Source: JAIBJN01 sp963775625 (GTDB lineage: Bacteria; Actinomycetota; Thermoleophilia; Gaiellales; Gaiellaceae). Taken from it: a stretch of 64,000 nucleotides of DNA. Each line of letters starts with the position of its first letter. The first letter of the stretch is position 1. The stretch lies in NCBI GenBank assembly GCA_963775625.1, contig CAVZJM010000016.1, forward strand, positions 306,599 through 370,598. The letters run 5' to 3'. Below are positions 25,688 to 36,896 of the stretch, piece by piece. A model generated the notes under the pieces. The model had not been told where the DNA came from. It saw only the letters and a program-made list of their open reading frames with translations, and did no database searches. The position numbers and the translations under genes were made by a program.

Positions 25688-26452
25688 CTACCAGCGCCGG
25701 TAGCCGCAGCGGTAGAGCGCCGGCGCCGCGGTTAGCCGCCGCTCCTGTGCCCACGCGACGATCGTCCCGCCGACCAGGGCGACGCCGACGCCGGCTGCGA
25801 TGTCGAGCCAGTAATGGTTGCCGGTCGCCATGACAGAGAACCACACCCAGGTCGGCCAGAGCGTCCAGAGCACGGCCGCCCAACGGCTCTTCACCAGCGT
25901 CGCCATGGCGAAGCCGATGATGAGCGCGTCGGCCGAATGCACGCTCGGCATCGCCGCGTAGGGGTTCGACGCGAGCTCGATCAGCCCGCTGCCGTGGTTC
26001 ACCGCGGACGAGGACGCGAGCGTGTCCACGAAGCCGTGCTCCGGAAACATCCGCGGCGGCGCCGTCGGCATGAGCACGTAGCCGACGAGCGCGAGCAGGT
26101 TGGTGGCGAAGATCCAGTTCCTGACGGTGATGAACGCGTCGTTTCGGAAGAAGTAGATCCAGAGGAGCGAGAGGCCGAGCACCGGGAACTGCGAGAGCCA
26201 GTACGTGAGGTTGACCGCCTCGAGCGCCCAGTCCCCCGCGTGCATGACGGTGCGCTGGATGTCGACCTCGACGAGGGCGTTGACAGCGCGCTCGGCGTCG
26301 ATGACGGTGAGGCCGTTCTGGATCGCCTCGAGCGGGCTCTGATCGGCGATCCCGCGCGCGATCTGGTAGGCGAAGCCGAACCCGAGCCAGAGCGAGAGCT
26401 GGAAGAAGAAGTCCTTCCAGCCGTGAGGCAGATAGCGGCCGACGGCGTTCAC
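25688..26452 (-). CDS. PAP2-superfamily membrane protein (inositolphosphotransferase-like)
   Basis: 254-aa membrane protein with about six helices and the PAP2 phosphatase/transferase motifs: PTAPPRM, then MPSVHSADAL, then GNHYWLD. The spacing resembles the Aur1/Ipt1-like branch that transfers inositol phosphate between lipids, which fits the neighbouring ino1 and PIP synthase genes. Simple lipid phosphatase is the alternative. GTG start seven bases after TAGACT. The 150-base gap before pgsA contains the pgsA start hairpin and nothing else recognisable. Confidence 0.8.
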   Translation of the reverse strand: MNAVGRYLPHGWKDFFFQLSLWLGFGFAYQIARGIADQSPLEAIQNGLTVIDAERAVNALVEVDIQRTVMHAGDWALEAVNLTYWLSQFPVLGLSLLWIYFFRNDAFITVRNWIFATNLLALVGYVLMPTAPPRMFPEHGFVDTLASSSAVNHGSGLIELASNPYAAMPSVHSADALIIGFAMATLVKSRWAAVLWTLWPTWVWFSVMATGNHYWLDIAAGVGVALVGGTIVAWAQERRLTAAPALYRCGYRRW

Positions 26453-26459
26453 GCCGGTC

Positions 26460-26465
26460 AGTCTA
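26460..26465 (-). promoter_or_regulatory. -10 box of leaderless PAP2 gene
   Basis: TAGACT on the minus strand ends seven bases before GTG at 26452. Confidence 0.55.
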
Positions 26466-26511
26466 GCGACCGCGTCGGTTCGGTTTTCCCCCGGTTTTCG
26501 AGGTGGTTACT

Positions 26512-26526
26512 GGCGTTACAAACGCC
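26512..26526 (-). terminator. Small hairpin after moaA
   Basis: GGCGTT, loop ACA, AACGCC; six base pairs just past the moaA stop. Weak, without T-run. Confidence 0.35.
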
Positions 26527-26532
26527 GGGGAG

Positions 26533-27541
26533 CTAGCCGCCGATGTAGGACATCTCGACCTTGGGCAGGTCGGCGGTCGCGGCCGAGCGGAGCTCCGAAT
26601 AGCGGTCGGTGCGGGCGCGCCAGATGTCGGCCAGCGCGCCGGCCAGCTCCTCGTCGGAGGCGCCGCTTCGCAGGAGCGCGCGCAGGTCGTGGCCCTTGAC
26701 CGCGAAGAGGCACGTGTAGACCTGCCCGTCGGCCGACAGGCGCGCTCGCGTGCAGTCCCCGCAGAAGGGCTGCGTCACGGAGGAGATGACGCCGATCTCG
26801 CCGCTCGCGTCCCGGTAGCGCCAGCGGTTCGCCACCTCGCCGCGGTAGGCGGCCTCGACCGGCTCGAGCGGGAGCTCGGCGTCGATCGCGGCCACGATCT
26901 CCGCGGCGGGCACGACGTCGTCGAGCCGCCAGCCGTTCGTGTGGCCGACGTCCATGTACTCGATGAAGCGCAGGACGACGCCCGTCCCGCGGAAGTGCCT
27001 GGCCATGGGCAGGATCCGTCCTCGTTCAGCCCGCGCTTGACGACGACGTTCACCTTCACCGGATCGAGGCCTGCGGCTCGGGCGCCGCGTCGATTCCCTC
27101 GAGCACGCGCCCGACCGGGAAGTCGACGTCGTTCATGGCGCGGAAGACATCGTCGTCGAGCGAGTCGAGGCTGACCGTGATTCGTTTCAGCCCCGCGTCC
27201 CCTAGGGCCTGAGCCTTCCGGGCCAGGAGCGCGCCGTTCGTCGTCAGCGTCAGGTCGAGGCCGTCGATGCGCGCCAGCATCGCCACCAGCGTCTCCAGGT
27301 CGCGGCGGACGAGCGGCTCGCCTCCGGTGATGCGGATCTTCTCGACGCCGAGGCCGGCGAAGACCCGCGCCAGCCGCTCGATCTCCTCGAAGGTGAGGAG
27401 CTCGGCGCGGGGGAGGAACGGGTAGTCGCGGCCGAAGACCTCCTTCGGCATGCAGTAGACGCAGCGGAAGTTGCAGCGGTCGGTGACCGAGATCCGGAGG
27501 TCCCGCACCGGCCGGCCCAGCGTGTCGGTCAGCCGCTCCAC
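26533..27541 (-). CDS. moaA: GTP 3',8-cyclase MoaA (two frameshifts)
   Basis: Radical-SAM enzyme for the first step of molybdenum cofactor synthesis. The SAM cluster CNFRCVYC is at the N terminus, the second cluster CGDCTRARLSADGQVYTC near the C terminus, and the protein ends in the essential GG (MSYIGG). Two missing bases on the coding strand, near 27082 and 27016, split it into three frames; restoring one base at each (a G at the second) gives a normal 336-aa protein. GTG at 27541 follows TACGCT by six bases, so no riboswitch leader exists. No other moa genes are in the window. Confidence 0.9.
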
Positions 27542-27547
27542 GCAGAA

Positions 27548-27553
27548 AGCGTA
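27548..27553 (-). promoter_or_regulatory. -10 box of leaderless moaA
   Basis: TACGCT on the minus strand ends six bases before GTG at 27541. Confidence 0.55.
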
Positions 27554-27637
27554 GCGCCCCCACTCATAAGGTCGGATGATCGAAACAGCATCGAACTCGA
27601 CTTGAGCTGATGGCCAGGCTCCCGGCATGCTGCGGGC

Positions 27638-28594
27638 GTGGCCGCTCGCTACCCAGCTCGTGTCTGGCTGGCCCTCCTCACGATCTACGTCGTCTGGGGC
27701 TCGACGTTCATCGCGCTCGCGATCATCGTCCGGGACCTGCCGCCCTTCCTTGCGATGGCGATCCGCCACCTGGCCGCCGGCGCGCTCCTGCTCGCCTGGG
27801 CGCTGCCGCGGGGCGACCGCGAGGGCGACCGCATCGGCCGGTCGCAGATCCTCGCCGGCTTCGTCTTCGGCGGGCTGCTCTTCCTGCTCGGCCACGGCAG
27901 CCTCGCGTGGGCGCAGCAGACCGTGCCGGCGGGCGTGGCCGCGCTGCTCGTCGGGAGCATCCCGATCTGGATGGCGCTGCTCGACCGCGTCTTCTTCGGC
28001 AAGCGCCTGCGCTCCTCGGCCTACGTGGGCTTCGCGCTCGGGTTCGTCGGGCTCGCGTTCCTCATCGATCCCTTCGGCGAGAGCCGCGTCGACCGCGTGG
28101 GCGCGGTCGTGATCATTCTTGGTGCCCTCGCCTGGTCCGCGGGCTCTCTGTATTCGCGCAGGTCGGCGCTGCCGAGGCGCCCGCTCGTCTCGGCGGGGCT
28201 CGGCGCCCTCTGCGGCGGCGTTCTCCTCCTCGTCGTCTCGATCGCCGGGGGCGAGCTCGGCGAGGCGACCTGGTCGGCCGACGCGCTGCTCGCCGTCGGC
28301 TACCTCATCGTCGTCGGGAGCCTCGTCGGCTTCACAGCGTACGTTTGGCTGCTGCGGGCCGCGCCCGTCTCGCTCGTCGCGACCTACGCCTACGTGAACC
28401 CGATCGTCGCCGTCGCGCTCGGCTCGCTGCTCCTCGGCGAGACGGTCACCCTCCAGATGGCCGTCGCCGGCGCGGCCATCGTCGTCGCCGTCGCGCTGAT
28501 CCTGCGGGCGAGCGGCGCGGCGGTCGAGCCCGGCCGGGGGCTCCTACGCCGTCGAGCTCAGCTCCCCAGACCGCTTCCCGAGTCCACCCACTGA
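27638..28594 (+). CDS. EamA/DMT family transporter
   Basis: 318-aa drug/metabolite transporter with ten predicted helices in two EamA repeats; the first starts LLTIYVVWGSTFIALAIIV and the second around VGAVVIILGALAWSAGSLYS. The repeat-end signature YVNPIVAVALGSLLLGE is typical. Members export amino acids or metabolites; no substrate can be assigned. GTG start. It is divergent from moaA with 96 bases between. Confidence 0.85.
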   Translation: MAARYPARVWLALLTIYVVWGSTFIALAIIVRDLPPFLAMAIRHLAAGALLLAWALPRGDREGDRIGRSQILAGFVFGGLLFLLGHGSLAWAQQTVPAGVAALLVGSIPIWMALLDRVFFGKRLRSSAYVGFALGFVGLAFLIDPFGESRVDRVGAVVIILGALAWSAGSLYSRRSALPRRPLVSAGLGALCGGVLLLVVSIAGGELGEATWSADALLAVGYLIVVGSLVGFTAYVWLLRAAPVSLVATYAYVNPIVAVALGSLLLGETVTLQMAVAGAAIVVAVALILRASGAAVEPGRGLLRRRAQLPRPLPESTH

Positions 28595-28610
28595 GCCCGT
28601 ATGACCAGAG

Positions 28611-28703
28611 CTTGTGCTCCACCGGCACAAGCCTTTCCACGGCCGATCGAGCCCCTCCTCAGCCTCCCTGGTGGGTCGCGGGCTTGTGCGTGTGGAACAC
28701 AAG
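28611..28703. repeat. Pair of inverted 21-base CTTGTG-N9-CACAAG elements upstream of Orn/Lys/Arg decarboxylase
   Basis: Copies at 28611-28631 and 28683-28703, 51 bases apart and in opposite orientation. Both have perfect six-base ends CTTGTG and CACAAG; the spacers hold CTCCAC and, inverted, GTGGAA. In transcript direction the order and orientation of the two copies are the same as upstream of arcC. The second copy ends 49 bases before the decarboxylase GTG. Confidence 0.7.
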
Positions 28704-28752
28704 CGCTCGTCGGGGCGCCGCCGGCTCGGCGGATCCGGTAGAACCGGCCTGC

Positions 28753-30156
28753 GTGGATCAGCGCGAGACACCCCTGGCGGACGCCGCCGCGAAGTTCCTC
28801 GCCGCCGGAGTCACCCCCTTCACGACGCCGGGGCACAAGCGCGCGCCGCACCTCGCGGACGATCTTCTCCTCCTCGACCTGCCGCTCTCCTCGGGCGCCG
28901 ACGATCTACACATGCGCTCGGACGTCCTCGGCCGGGCCGAACGGCTGGCGGCAGACCTCTGGGGCGCCGACCTCTGCCGCTTCTGCGCGAACGGCTCGAC
29001 GCAGGGAAACCAGGCGCTGGCGCTAGCGCTCGGCCACCCCGGCGACCGGGTGGTCGTCTCGCGGAGCATGCACAAGTCGGTGCTCGCCGGCCTCGTCCTC
29101 TCGGGCCTCGACCCCGTCTGGGTGCGGCCCGACGTCGACCCGGCGACCGGGCTGCCGCTCGCGCTCCCGCCCGAGCGGGTGGGCGACGCCCTCACGGACG
29201 CGCCGGACGCAGCCGGCGTCTTCCTCGTCGAGCCGAGCTTCGTCGGCGTCCTCTCCGACCTGACCGCGATCGCCCCGATCGCGCAATCCGCCGGCGCCCC
29301 GCTCGTCGTCGACCAGGCCTGGGGCGCGCACCTCGGCTTCCACCCGGACCTGCCGCCGCACGCGCTCGCGGCCGGCGCCGACGCCTTCGTCGCCTCCGCC
29401 CACAAGACCCTCGCTGCCTTCACGCAGAGCGCCTATCTCGTCGCGCATGGCGGCCTCCTCGACCTCGAGCGCCTGGACAAGGCGTTCGAGCTCCTGCACA
29501 CGACGAGCCCGTCGGGCGCGCTCCTCGCCAGCCTCGACCGGGCGCGGATGATCATGGCCACGCGCGGCGAGGAGCTGCTCGGCGAGACCCTGCGCCTCGC
29601 CGCGCACGTTCGCTCGCGCCTGAGCGAGGTCGAAGGGCTCGTGGTGGTCGACTCCGACGACCCGACGAAGCTGGCGCTCGCCCTCTCCGGAACGGGGGCC
29701 GACGGCCTCGAGGTGGAGGCCGACCTCTTCGCGCAGGGCATCCGCTTCGAGCTCGCGAACCGCGACACGCTCGTCCCGCTCCTGACCATCGGCGATACGG
29801 AGGCAGGCGTGGATCGCCTCTGCGACGCGCTGATCGCATCGCTCGAGAGCCGGCGGAGGGAGCCCCGTGGGCCGGGCGCCGCGAGTGCCGTCTGGGACGT
29901 CACGCCGGAGAAGGCGATGACGCCCAGAGAGGCGTTCTTCGCCGCGCGGGAGGTCGTCAGAGGCGAGGACGCCGGCGGCCGCGTCGCGGCCGAGATGGTC
30001 GCCCCGTACCCGCCGGGGATCCCTGCGATCGCGCCCGGCGAGGTCGTCTCCCGCGAGCTGGTGGACGCGCTCCGCGAAGCGGCGGCGGGCGGGACGCGCC
30101 TCTCGTACTGCGCCGATCCAACGCTCGGCACGCTCCAGGTCGTCGCCCGTCCGTAG
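28753..30156 (+). CDS. Orn/Lys/Arg decarboxylase (PLP-dependent, short form)
   Basis: 467-aa PLP decarboxylase of the Orn/Lys/Arg major-domain family, giving a polyamine or agmatine. TPGHKRAP is the N-terminal signature; GSTQGNQA, VVSRSMHKSVLAGLVLSG, DQAWGAHLGFHP and the PLP lysine in SAHKTLAAFTQS follow. Length matches the Bacillus SpeA/YaaO-like short group rather than the 700-aa inducible enzymes. Substrate not decidable. GTG at 28753 is used; no ribosome binding site is seen. Transcription may be controlled by the paired elements upstream, shared with arcC. Confidence 0.87.
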   Translation: MDQRETPLADAAAKFLAAGVTPFTTPGHKRAPHLADDLLLLDLPLSSGADDLHMRSDVLGRAERLAADLWGADLCRFCANGSTQGNQALALALGHPGDRVVVSRSMHKSVLAGLVLSGLDPVWVRPDVDPATGLPLALPPERVGDALTDAPDAAGVFLVEPSFVGVLSDLTAIAPIAQSAGAPLVVDQAWGAHLGFHPDLPPHALAAGADAFVASAHKTLAAFTQSAYLVAHGGLLDLERLDKAFELLHTTSPSGALLASLDRARMIMATRGEELLGETLRLAAHVRSRLSEVEGLVVVDSDDPTKLALALSGTGADGLEVEADLFAQGIRFELANRDTLVPLLTIGDTEAGVDRLCDALIASLESRRREPRGPGAASAVWDVTPEKAMTPREAFFAAREVVRGEDAGGRVAAEMVAPYPPGIPAIAPGEVVSRELVDALREAAAGGTRLSYCADPTLGTLQVVARP

Positions 30157-30171
30157 GGCTCAGCGATCTGC

Positions 30172-30177
30172 TATAAA
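30172..30177 (+). promoter_or_regulatory. -10-like box of the dnaK operon
   Basis: TATAAA, 58 bases before the dnaK ATG, the most AT-rich hexamer in the gap. CGGAGGGA is the ribosome binding site. No clear CIRCE or full HAIR (CTTGAGT-N7-ACTCAAG) site is seen; CCTTGAA at 30200 is only a half match. Confidence 0.4.
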
Positions 30178-30234
30178 GAGGCTTAGATTTTCTCAGCCCC
30201 TTGAACCACGCCAACAAACGGAGGGACTCAGCAC

Positions 30235-32148
30235 ATGGCACGAACAATCGGCATCGATCTCGGCACGACGAACTCCTGCGTCGCCGTGCTCGAGGGCGGC
30301 GAGCCGACCGTCATCCCCAATGCCGAGGGCGGGCGCACGACGCCGTCCGTCGTCGCGTTCGCGAAGGACGGCCAGCGGCTCGTCGGGGCGCCCGCGAAGC
30401 GCCAGTCGGTCACGAACCCCGAGAACACGATCTCCTCGATCAAGCGCTTCATGGGGCGCAAGTACGACGAGGTCACGGAGGAGATGAAGATCGTCCCGTA
30501 CGAGGTCGTGAAGGGCCCGAACGGCGACGTCCGCGTCAAGGCCGGCGACAAGGAGTACGCGCCGCCGGAGATCAGCGCGATGATCCTGCAGAAGCTGAAG
30601 GCGGACGCCGAGGCCTACCTCGGCGAGACGGTCACCGACGCCGTCGTCACCGTTCCCGCCTACTTCAACAACGCGCAGCGGGAGGCGACGAAGGACGCCG
30701 GCAAGATCGCCGGCCTCAACGTCCTCCGCATCATCAACGAGCCCACCGCGGCCTCGCTCGCGTACGGGCTCGACAAGGAGGACGACCAGACGATCCTCGT
30801 CTTCGACCTCGGCGGCGGCACGTTCGACGTGTCCGTCCTCGAGCTCGGCGAGGGCGTCTTCGAGGTGAAGGCCACGAACGGCGACAACCACCTCGGGGGC
30901 GACAACTTCGACAAGGCGGTCGTCGACTGGATGGTCGCGGAGTTCAAGCGCGACCAGGGCATCGACCTGAGCCAGGACAAGATGGCGCTCCAGCGCCTCT
31001 ACGAGGCCGCCGAGAAGGCCAAGATCGAGCTCTCCTCGACGACCTCGACGCAGATCAACCTGCCGTTCATCACCGCGACGCCCGAGGGCCCGAAGCACCT
31101 CGACCTCCAGCTCACGCGCGCGAAGCTGAACGAGCTCACGCACGACCTGCTCGAGCGCACGGTCGGGCCGACCAAGCAAGCGCTGGCCGACGCGGGGCTC
31201 ACCGCCGACAAGATCGACCACGTCGTCCTCGTCGGCGGCATGACCCGGATGCCCTCCGTGCAGGAGAAGGTGGCCTCGGTCGTCGGCAAGGAGCCCCACA
31301 AGGGTGTCAACCCGGACGAGGTCGTCGCCATCGGCGCGGCCATCCAGGCGGGCGTCCTCAAGGGCGAGGTGAAGGACATCCTCCTGCTCGACGTGACCCC
31401 GCTCTCGCTCGGCATCGAGACGAAGGGCGGCGTCTCCACGACGCTGATCGAGCGCAACACCACCATCCCGAAGCAGAAGTCGGAGACGTTCACGACCGCG
31501 GAGGACAACCAGCCGTCCGTCGAGATCCACGTCCTCCAGGGCGAGTCGGAGATGGCCGCGTTCAACAAGACGCTCGGCAAGTTCCAGCTCGTCGGGATCC
31601 CCCCGGCGCCGCGTGGGATGCCGCAGATCGACGTCGCCTTCGACATCGACGCGAACGGCATCCTCAACGTCTCCGCCAAGGACCTCGGCACGGGCAACCA
31701 GCAGCAGATCCGGATCGAGGGCGGCTCCGGCCTCGACGAGACCGAGGTCGAGCGCATGGTCGCCGACGCCGAAGCCCACGCCGAGGAGGCGCACAAGCTG
31801 CGCGAGCTGGCCGAGGCCCGAAACCAGGCGGAGACGCTCGTCTACTCGACCGAGAAGAGCCTCGCCGAGCACCGTGACTCGCTCGACGAGGAGACGGTGA
31901 AGACCATCGAGGAGCGGCTCGAGGCGCTGAAGGCCGTCGCCGACGGCGACGACACCGCTCAGATCCGCGCCAAGAGCGAGGAGCTGATGCAGGCCGCGCA
32001 CTCGCTCGCGCAGGCCGTCTACGAGAAGGTGCAGGCCGAGCAGGCCGCCGCCCAGCCGAGCGCCGGGAACGGCGAGGCGTCGTCCGACGACGAGGTCGTC
32101 GAGGAGGCGGACTACGAGGTCATCGACGAGGAGGCGAAGCGGTCGTAA
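30235..32148 (+). CDS. dnaK: Chaperone protein DnaK (Hsp70)
   Basis: 637-aa Hsp70. Nucleotide-binding domain motifs IGIDLGTTNSC, VFDLGGGTFDVS and VVLVGGMTRMP are intact; the substrate domain starts LLLDVTPLSLGIETKGG and the lid ends in an acidic tail EEADYEVIDEEAKRS. It folds nascent and stressed proteins with DnaJ and GrpE. First gene of the dnaK-grpE-dnaJ-hspR-clpB cluster; the stop TAA overlaps the grpE ATG by one base (TAATG). Confidence 0.97.
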   Translation: MARTIGIDLGTTNSCVAVLEGGEPTVIPNAEGGRTTPSVVAFAKDGQRLVGAPAKRQSVTNPENTISSIKRFMGRKYDEVTEEMKIVPYEVVKGPNGDVRVKAGDKEYAPPEISAMILQKLKADAEAYLGETVTDAVVTVPAYFNNAQREATKDAGKIAGLNVLRIINEPTAASLAYGLDKEDDQTILVFDLGGGTFDVSVLELGEGVFEVKATNGDNHLGGDNFDKAVVDWMVAEFKRDQGIDLSQDKMALQRLYEAAEKAKIELSSTTSTQINLPFITATPEGPKHLDLQLTRAKLNELTHDLLERTVGPTKQALADAGLTADKIDHVVLVGGMTRMPSVQEKVASVVGKEPHKGVNPDEVVAIGAAIQAGVLKGEVKDILLLDVTPLSLGIETKGGVSTTLIERNTTIPKQKSETFTTAEDNQPSVEIHVLQGESEMAAFNKTLGKFQLVGIPPAPRGMPQIDVAFDIDANGILNVSAKDLGTGNQQQIRIEGGSGLDETEVERMVADAEAHAEEAHKLRELAEARNQAETLVYSTEKSLAEHRDSLDEETVKTIEERLEALKAVADGDDTAQIRAKSEELMQAAHSLAQAVYEKVQAEQAAAQPSAGNGEASSDDEVVEEADYEVIDEEAKRS

Positions 32149-32663
32149 TGGCCTCCGAGGAGACCACCGGCTCCGAGCCTGCCGCCGCCGAGCGGGCGCT
32201 CGCCGAGCTCGAGGAGCGCGTCGCGCTCCTCGAGCTCGAGCGGGACGAGCTCGTCGACGACCTGAAGCGCGTCGCGGCTGACTTCGACAACTACCGCAAG
32301 CGGGCGCTGCGCGACCAGGAGGCCCTGGTCGCGCGGGCCCACGAGCGGCTCGTGAAGGAGCTCCTGCCGGTGCTCGACGACCTCGAGCGGGCGCTCGTCG
32401 CCGCCGAGGAGCACGAGGAGGCGAAGCTCGAGGACGGCGTCAGGCTCGTCCATCGAGAGCTGCGGAACACGCTGTCCAAGGAAGGCCTGGTGGAGATCGA
32501 CACCGACGGCGAGTTCGACCCGCACGTCCACGAGGCGCTGCTCACGCAGCCCTCGGACGCGGACGACGGTGCCATCGTCCAGGTGATTCAGAAGGGATAC
32601 CGGCTCGGCGACCGGGTGCTCCGACCCGCACGCGTCGTCGTGTCCCAGGGGTCGCCCGAGTGA
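32148..32663 (+). CDS. grpE: Nucleotide exchange factor GrpE
   Basis: 171-aa GrpE, the DnaK nucleotide exchange factor. A long N-terminal coiled coil (about residues 12-60, ALAELEERVALLELERDELV) is followed by the conserved ADFDNYRKRA and the C-terminal beta domain ending VIQKGYRLGDRVLRPARVVVS. Overlaps dnaK by one base and dnaJ by four (GTGA). Confidence 0.95.
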   Translation: MASEETTGSEPAAAERALAELEERVALLELERDELVDDLKRVAADFDNYRKRALRDQEALVARAHERLVKELLPVLDDLERALVAAEEHEEAKLEDGVRLVHRELRNTLSKEGLVEIDTDGEFDPHVHEALLTQPSDADDGAIVQVIQKGYRLGDRVLRPARVVVSQGSPE

Positions 32664-33742
32664 GAGACCTCTACGAGGTCCTGGGCGTCTCGAAGACGGC
32701 CTCGCAGGACGAGATCAAGAAGGCCTACCGCAAGCTCGCCCGCAAGCACCACCCGGACTCGAACCCGGGCGACGCCGAGGCGGAGGAGCGCTTCAAGGAG
32801 CTCCAGGACGCCTACGACGTCCTCTCCGACCCGGACAAGCGCAAGCAGTACGACCAGCTCGGGACGCGCATGTTCGAGGGCGCCGGGGCCGGTCCGGGAG
32901 GCTTCCAGTGGGCCGGGGACGTCGGCGACCTCGGTGACCTGTTCGGCGGGCTCTTCGGCCGCGCTGCGGGCGGGAGCTCACGGACCCGCCAGCGCGGGCA
33001 ACCCGGCGTCGACGTGGGAGTCACGGTCACCCTCTCCTTCGAGGACTCCCTGAACGGCCTCACGACCAAGATCCCGGTCGAGCTCGAGACCGTCTGCTCC
33101 ACCTGCAAGGGGTCGGGCGCCGAGCCCGGCACGAGCCCTGTCATCTGCCCCGAGTGCCGGGGGCGCGGGGTGACCTCCGAGGACGAGGGCTTCTTCGCCT
33201 TCTCGCGGCCGTGCCCCCGCTGCCACGGCAACGGCACGGTGATCGAGAAGCCCTGCCGGACGTGTCACGGGTCGGGCCGCGAGCGGCGGACGAAGCGCTA
33301 CACGGTGAAGATCCCCGCCGGGGTCAAGGACGGCACCCAGATCCGCCTGAAGGGCAAGGGCGAGGCCGGCTACGGCGGGGGCCCGCCCGGCGACCTGATC
33401 GTGACGACCCGCGTCACCCCCTCGCCGCTCTTCGAGCGCCGCGGCGCCGATCTCCTCATCGAGGTCCCGGTGACGTACGCGGAGGCCGCTCTCGGCGCCG
33501 AGGTGGAGGTGCCGACCCCGGACGGGCGCATCTCGCTGAAGGTTCCCGCCGGCTCGGAGGACGGCAAGCTCCTGCGCGCCCGGGGCCAGGGGGCCCCGAA
33601 GCTCAACGGCGGCGGCAAGGGCGACCTGCTCGCCCGGGTCCGCGTCGACGTCCCGAAGAAGCTGACGAAGGCCGAGCGCGAGGCGATCGAGGCCCTCGGG
33701 AAAGCCTCCACCCGCGACGTGAGGGAGAAGCTGAGGACCTGA
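32660..33742 (+). CDS. dnaJ: Chaperone protein DnaJ (Hsp40)
   Basis: 360-aa type I DnaJ. J-domain (residues 1-68) with HHPDSNPG, a Gly-rich segment, four zinc motifs (CSTCKGSG, CPECRGRG, CPRCHGNG, CRTCHGSG) and two C-terminal beta domains. It delivers substrates to DnaK and stimulates its ATPase. GTG start overlapping grpE stop. Translationally coupled heat-shock operon. Confidence 0.96.
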   Translation: MRDLYEVLGVSKTASQDEIKKAYRKLARKHHPDSNPGDAEAEERFKELQDAYDVLSDPDKRKQYDQLGTRMFEGAGAGPGGFQWAGDVGDLGDLFGGLFGRAAGGSSRTRQRGQPGVDVGVTVTLSFEDSLNGLTTKIPVELETVCSTCKGSGAEPGTSPVICPECRGRGVTSEDEGFFAFSRPCPRCHGNGTVIEKPCRTCHGSGRERRTKRYTVKIPAGVKDGTQIRLKGKGEAGYGGGPPGDLIVTTRVTPSPLFERRGADLLIEVPVTYAEAALGAEVEVPTPDGRISLKVPAGSEDGKLLRARGQGAPKLNGGGKGDLLARVRVDVPKKLTKAEREAIEALGKASTRDVREKLRT

Positions 33743-33777
33743 TGCGTGCCGATCTCTCCACACGCATGTCCCCTCCA

Positions 33778-33808
33778 GCCACGTCTGGGGTCAGACCCCT
33801 GACGTGGC
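33778..33808. terminator. 31-base hairpin between dnaJ and hspR
   Basis: Arms GCCACGTC-T-GGGGTC and GACCCC-T-GACGTGGC around one A: 14 pairs with one T-T mismatch. It sits 36 bases after dnaJ and could weaken readthrough into hspR-clpB; no T-run. The inner GGGGTC-A-GACCCC is itself a palindrome of the kind found in REP-like repeats, but only one copy is in the window. Confidence 0.5.
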
Positions 33809-33883
33809 CGCGATGGACACGCCACGCCGCTGCCCGCTGCGCCAGCACAGGCCCGGGCGCGTCTCGAGAGGACAGGTGAGCTT

Positions 33884-34257
33884 GTGGACGACCGCCCCCG
33901 CTACATGATCTCCGTCGCCGCCGAGCTCGTCGGCATGCATCCGCAGACGCTGCGGGTCTACGAGACGAAGGGCCTGGTGCGGCCGCGGCGCACGCCGGGC
34001 AACACGCGGCTCTACTCGGAGGCCGACCTCGAGCGCCTCCGGCTGATCCAGCGCCTCACGACGGAGCTGCGCCTGAACCTCGCCGGCGTCGAGATCGTGC
34101 TTCGCCTCGAGGACGAGCTCGGCCGCCTCCAAGCCCGTATGGAGCGGCTGGAGAACGAGATGCGCGAGGAGGTTCAGCGCGTCCACCGACAGTACCGCCG
34201 CGAGCTCGTGCTCTACAGCGATCCCGGCGAGACGCTCCCACGACCAGCGAGAAGGAC

Positions 34258-34276
<19 letters not shown>
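33884..34276 (+). CDS. hspR: MerR-family heat-shock repressor HspR
   Basis: 130-aa MerR-type regulator: the winged helix (YMISVAAELVGMHPQTLRVYETKGLVRPRRTP is split here as residues 7-39) and R-LYSEADLERLRLI, then a coiled coil to about residue 110. HspR binds HAIR sites and represses dnaK and clpB operons together with DnaK. Its location between dnaJ and clpB is classical. GTG start; the 3' end overlaps clpB by 19 bases. The extreme C terminus (RPARRTWTSTG) is encoded in the overlap. Confidence 0.92.
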
Positions 34277-36741
<2,465 letters not shown>

Positions 36742-36896
36742 CCCTTACGGGCAAGGACCGACCGATCCCTCAGGGGCCTCCCGTGTCTCTCCCGGGGCAC
36801 CCCAGCCCACCACCCGCTGTCGAGCGTACAGCCGAAACGTGCCCGGGTGGTGCGCAGCCTCGTGCCGAAAGTGTGTCGGCGCGAAGGGCGCAGACC

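Noticed and set aside
27542..27637. Molybdenum cofactor riboswitch before moaA
   Set aside because: The -10 box ends six bases before the start codon, leaving no leader.
27610..28752. Long N-terminal extension of the decarboxylase through the EamA gene
   Set aside because: This open frame is the shadow of the EamA gene; family similarity begins only after GTG 28753.
30157..30234. CIRCE or HAIR operator upstream of dnaK
   Set aside because: Only a half-like CCTTGAA is present; the second half with correct spacing is missing.
33778..33808. Family of REP elements around the GGGGTC-A-GACCCC palindrome
   Set aside because: Only one copy was seen in the window and no REP-associated transposase.
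36742..36896. Riboswitch-like GC-rich structure after clpB
   Set aside because: It lies between convergent genes, so no gene downstream on either strand would be controlled; no known aptamer core recognised.
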